From Verrucomicrobiales bacterium (GTDB taxonomy: Bacteria; Verrucomicrobiota; Verrucomicrobiia; Limisphaerales; J093): a stretch of 43,839 nucleotides of DNA. The DNA lies in contig JABTUJ010000051.1 of NCBI GenBank assembly GCA_015075445.1, forward strand, positions 1 to 43,839, given 5' to 3'. Shown in pieces: positions 41,192-43,839 of this stretch (position 1 is the stretch's first letter; each line of letters starts with the position of its first letter). The notes below the pieces were generated by a model. That model had not been told where the DNA came from and did not search any database. It saw only the letters and a list, made by a program, of their open reading frames with translations. Position numbers and translations under genes: made by a program.

Positions 41192-43501
41192 TCAGGCTCC
41201 GGGGGTCACCGGCACGGTGAGCCGGTACATGGTATTGCGGGCTTGGCGCGGCGGGTTGAAGCGGGCGAGCGGCTGTTGCAGGGGGGATTGACCGGGGTCC
41301 CAGGCGAACAGCACGGCCTGGCCGCGTCCCAGCAACGGGGCCAGATCGGTGCCGGCCGGGTAGAGGAAACTGCGCTGCATGCCCTGGTAGTTCCCGACGG
41401 CACTGATCAACGACGCGGCGGCGACCGTTTCCGGGGACAGCTCGAGTCGTCCGGACTGTTCGTTGCCGAACGCCTGCCGCCGCTGCTGGGCGACCTGGAA
41501 GAAGCTCTGGGTGCGGCTCCGCACGAAATCGACCAACGGCTGGCCCTGCGCGGGCCCGAGGGTGAGCTGGCGAAGCTGGCCGGCCTCGAGATCCCCGAGG
41601 CTGTACACGCGGTCGCCGAACCCGAGCTGGAGGGATGTCAGGTTGCGCGACAGGTGATTCTGCAGCGTGACCGCGAGCTGCGCGCCCTGCGGGGTCACGG
41701 TGACCGAGACCGGGCTGCGCGCCGGCTCGGCCCAGTCGCTGATGTACAACAGGCTGGTCCAGACCGGCACGGCGACATCGGCCTGAAAGCCGTTGGGCTT
41801 AAGCGTCGCCTCGACACGCGTGCTTTCCTGGCGTCCGCCGGCGGGGCCGAGGAACTCGCTGCGCAGGGCGGCGACGGGCTGGTCACTGGCCAGGCGGTAG
41901 CGGGCATTCGAGGAGGAGTACAGGGCGGCGTAGGTGCGGCCCCGCCACGTGGTCTGTTCCGCGCGCGGCAGAACGTCCACGAGATGCAGCTCGGTCCACT
42001 CGGTTTCCCCCGCGCGCAACCGGTAGCCGAGGTAGTAGATCAGCAGCGAGAAGCAGAGAACGTAGCCGGGGAAGGTCACCCACGTGAGCATCTGCCGGTT
42101 GATCCGCTTCAGGAACCACCGGTCGAAGGGCCCGATCACGACCAGGTAGACCACCAGCAACGCCAGCAGCCACTGGACCGGCAGCTTGCGCACCTGCCGT
42201 GTCTCGATCATGGCGCCGAACACGGCGTCGAGGCTCCAGCCGCCGTACAGGTTGCGCGCGGTTTCACCGAACCACTCGCCGGGCAGGTTCACCAGCCGCG
42301 CCCAGAACCACGCCTTGTGCTGCCACGACCGGAACGGCTCGCGCTCGGGGCTGAACGCCAGCACCGTCACCTGGCCCCGCCCGTACGGAGCGGTCGTCAC
42401 CAGCGGATGGCCCCCCAGCTCGAGCCGCACCTCGCCCGCGCGGCGTTGGCCCGCAAAGAAGGCCAGCGCGCTGTTCTCGAAGGCGGGGTCCGCCGGCAAC
42501 ACGGCGTACGGGTTCGCGGTGCCGCGGCTCGTCGGGGTACGCGCCCGGGCCGTCGTCGGTCCGGTCGTGACCGGGAAGCCTTGAGGCCCCTGGATCACGA
42601 CGGTGCCCGGCGCGACGCCTGGGAATTCCGCGGCGGAGGTGGGGGGAGGACCGGCGTGGAGCCAGGCCTGGACCACGCCGTCGCTGCGGTTGGTGACGAT
42701 GCCGGTGAACCGGACCGGCACGAGTTCCTCCAACCAGGGCGTGCTCGAGAGGTCCTGGAGCTGTTCGGGGGCGACGATGAGATGACCGCCTCCCTCGATC
42801 CACGTGACCAGCGCCTGGGCCTGGTTGGCTTTCAACTCGAGGGCCCTCTCGCTGTTGAGGTAAACCGCGTCCAGCCCTTCGAACGCCAGCGGATTGTCCG
42901 GGAACTGTTCGACCGTCAACCGCGCCACCGAGGGCTGCTGGTCGGTGCGGTTGTGTTTCACCGCGGGAAAGGCCGGCATGCCCCCGAAAGACCGCGCCAG
43001 CCCACCGAGCAGGAAGGTCTCCCAGCCCAGATCCTGCGTGCGCAGGTCCGCGTGTTCAGCGCGCACCCGGCCGCGACGATCCAGCAACCGGGCGTCCCAG
43101 CTCGCGTAGCGGCCGGCACCGGCAAAGACGGGAAAGGAAAACCGCTTCCGCGTGTTGGTGGGCAGTTCGATGGCCCACCGTCGCACCTGCCCGCCGCCCA
43201 CCTGGCGCGACGACAACTCGAAGACGGCGTCGAATCCCGGCCCGTCGTTGAACACCTCGCACGCCACGGGGAACCACCCGGCTTCGCGCACGAGGCCGTC
43301 GTTGCCCCCGCCGCTGCCGTAACCCACGAACACGTCAAACTGCAGCTCCGCCCGCGCACTGCCGCCCCCCCACCAGCCCAGCATCGCAGCCACGGCCAGC
43401 GTGGAGCCCGAACGCCACCACGCCGCGCCTCTCCGCCGGCCCGCCGATCGACGGGTCGAAGGCTCAAGGGCATCGTGTCTGCCGGCTACGGAGTTCACCA
43501 T
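41192..43501 (-). CDS. large membrane-anchored protein partner of the ABC ATPase
   Basis: 769 residues from ATG at 43501. An in-frame extension to 43606 touches a heptanucleotide repeat and is less likely. A signal peptide (LAVAAMLGWWGGGSARA, cut before ELQFDVFVGYG) precedes beta-rich sequence and a DUF4350/glutamine-amidotransferase-like part: DAVYLNSERALELKANQAQA, LVTWIEGGGHLIVAPEQL, YGRGQVTVLAFSPEREPFRS. Two transmembrane helices follow near residue 470-540 (WLLALLVVYLVVIGPFDRWF, PGYVLCFSLLIYYLGYRLRA), then a beta-rich C-terminal domain. It ends two bases before the ATPase start, so the genes are co-translated. Function is unknown; a role with an ABC-2 exporter in the envelope is likely. 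Confidence 0.75.
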   Translation of the reverse strand: MVNSVAGRHDALEPSTRRSAGRRRGAAWWRSGSTLAVAAMLGWWGGGSARAELQFDVFVGYGSGGGNDGLVREAGWFPVACEVFNDGPGFDAVFELSSRQVGGGQVRRWAIELPTNTRKRFSFPVFAGAGRYASWDARLLDRRGRVRAEHADLRTQDLGWETFLLGGLARSFGGMPAFPAVKHNRTDQQPSVARLTVEQFPDNPLAFEGLDAVYLNSERALELKANQAQALVTWIEGGGHLIVAPEQLQDLSSTPWLEELVPVRFTGIVTNRSDGVVQAWLHAGPPPTSAAEFPGVAPGTVVIQGPQGFPVTTGPTTARARTPTSRGTANPYAVLPADPAFENSALAFFAGQRRAGEVRLELGGHPLVTTAPYGRGQVTVLAFSPEREPFRSWQHKAWFWARLVNLPGEWFGETARNLYGGWSLDAVFGAMIETRQVRKLPVQWLLALLVVYLVVIGPFDRWFLKRINRQMLTWVTFPGYVLCFSLLIYYLGYRLRAGETEWTELHLVDVLPRAEQTTWRGRTYAALYSSSNARYRLASDQPVAALRSEFLGPAGGRQESTRVEATLKPNGFQADVAVPVWTSLLYISDWAEPARSPVSVTVTPQGAQLAVTLQNHLSRNLTSLQLGFGDRVYSLGDLEAGQLRQLTLGPAQGQPLVDFVRSRTQSFFQVAQQRRQAFGNEQSGRLELSPETVAAASLISAVGNYQGMQRSFLYPAGTDLAPLLGRGQAVLFAWDPGQSPLQQPLARFNPPRQARNTMYRLTVPVTPGA

Positions 43502-43604
43502 CGGTGGATCGGAAGGTAAGCGCGGCTTGCGCGGCGAGACAATGACGAAGTCGCGCCATGGCGATACCCCGCAGCGGGGCCCGGGGTGGTGAACGACGAC
43601 CGGC

Positions 43605-43674
43605 AAAGTTCAAAGTTCAAAGTTCAAAGCTCGAAGTTCAAAGCTCAAAGCTCAAAGCTCAAAGCTCAAAGCTC
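43605..43674. repeat. heptanucleotide tandem repeat (10 units)
   Basis: Ten consecutive seven-base units: AAAGTTC x3, AAAGCTC, GAAGTTC, AAAGCTC x5. It lies ~100 bases upstream of the membrane-protein start at 43501. The remaining 43675-43839 to the window edge contains no gene or signal I recognise. Confidence 0.93.
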
Positions 43675-43839
43675 AAGGGAAGTTCCAGGGCTCCAAGGGG
43701 TAAATCCGGCTCGACCATGGCCGCAGGCCAAGCGGGGCAGCGTCCGCCGCCGTGGGCGGGACGCGCAGGTCGTGGAGTGTGCCGGCTTCTCCTGCTTCCT
43801 TCTGCATTCCGATTCATGGAGACAGCGGCATCCCGGTCA

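Noticed and set aside
41243..43519. 758-codon plus-strand frame opposite the membrane-protein gene
   Set aside because: Arg/His-rich antisense shadow with no signal peptide or domain. The minus-strand frame has a signal peptide, transmembrane helices and coupling to the ATPase.

Overview
The window is GC-rich chromosomal DNA, most likely from a Verrucomicrobiota bacterium of the Pedosphaera/Limisphaerales type. This rests on gene content, not on a marker gene: a PEP-CTERM surface protein, a jelly-roll/beta-propeller/CXXCH/HEAT protein related to the hydrazine-synthase-alpha-like family, giant secreted Ig-like/beta-helix proteins, a Tat-exported TIM-barrel protein, and secreted proteins ending in the 'W..V...YR[VL]R' tail common in this phylum. 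I see no rRNA, tRNA, CRISPR array or complete insertion sequence.

Layout. (1) 1-3100 is a gene graveyard: a partial aldo/keto reductase at the edge, then remnants of a GH43-like protein, a second aldo/keto reductase, an SNF2-type helicase, a UvrD-type helicase and a DUF6036-like protein. Several keep both ends of the family but have lost the middle. (2) 3235-7818 is a tightly coupled minus-strand operon: NCS1-type permease, a 56-aa membrane protein, LutA, LutB, LutC. (3) 7948-24297 holds large exported proteins: a 1340-aa Ig/PA14-like protein with an intrinsic terminator, a split HzsA-like/HEAT protein whose halves are joined in frame by a single UGA, and a divergent 2529-aa giant. (4) 24298-28230 is a toxin-antitoxin island with intact AbrB-Doc and ParS-RES modules, a nucleotidyltransferase pair, and fragments of VapBC, VapB and a CHAT protein. 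Two 51-bp direct repeats bracket part of it. (5) 28344-37573 is a minus-strand metal-acquisition locus. ZnuA (frameshifted), ZnuC and ZnuB are interleaved with three choice-of-anchor-M-like surface proteins, a protein resembling the all3515 Zur-repressed family, an orphan P-type ATPase C-terminus and a helical-repeat protein. (6) 37903-39989 is a coupled pair: Tat-exported sugar-isomerase-like protein and an 8-amino-7-oxononanoate-synthase-family enzyme. (7) 40047-43674 holds a 44-45-bp tandem repeat, an ABC ATPase, a large membrane protein and a heptanucleotide repeat.

How the genes work together. The Lut operon would oxidise L-lactate, with its permease importing a substrate not yet known. 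The znu locus looks like a zinc-uptake system extended to the cell surface: histidine-bearing exported proteins would capture metal and ZnuABC would import it. The most unusual points are the in-frame UGA in the HzsA-like gene, the interleaved zinc/surface-protein locus, small coupled ORFs of 34-56 codons, the related palindromic repeats at 7948 and 40047, and the repeated internal-deletion pattern of the pseudogenes.
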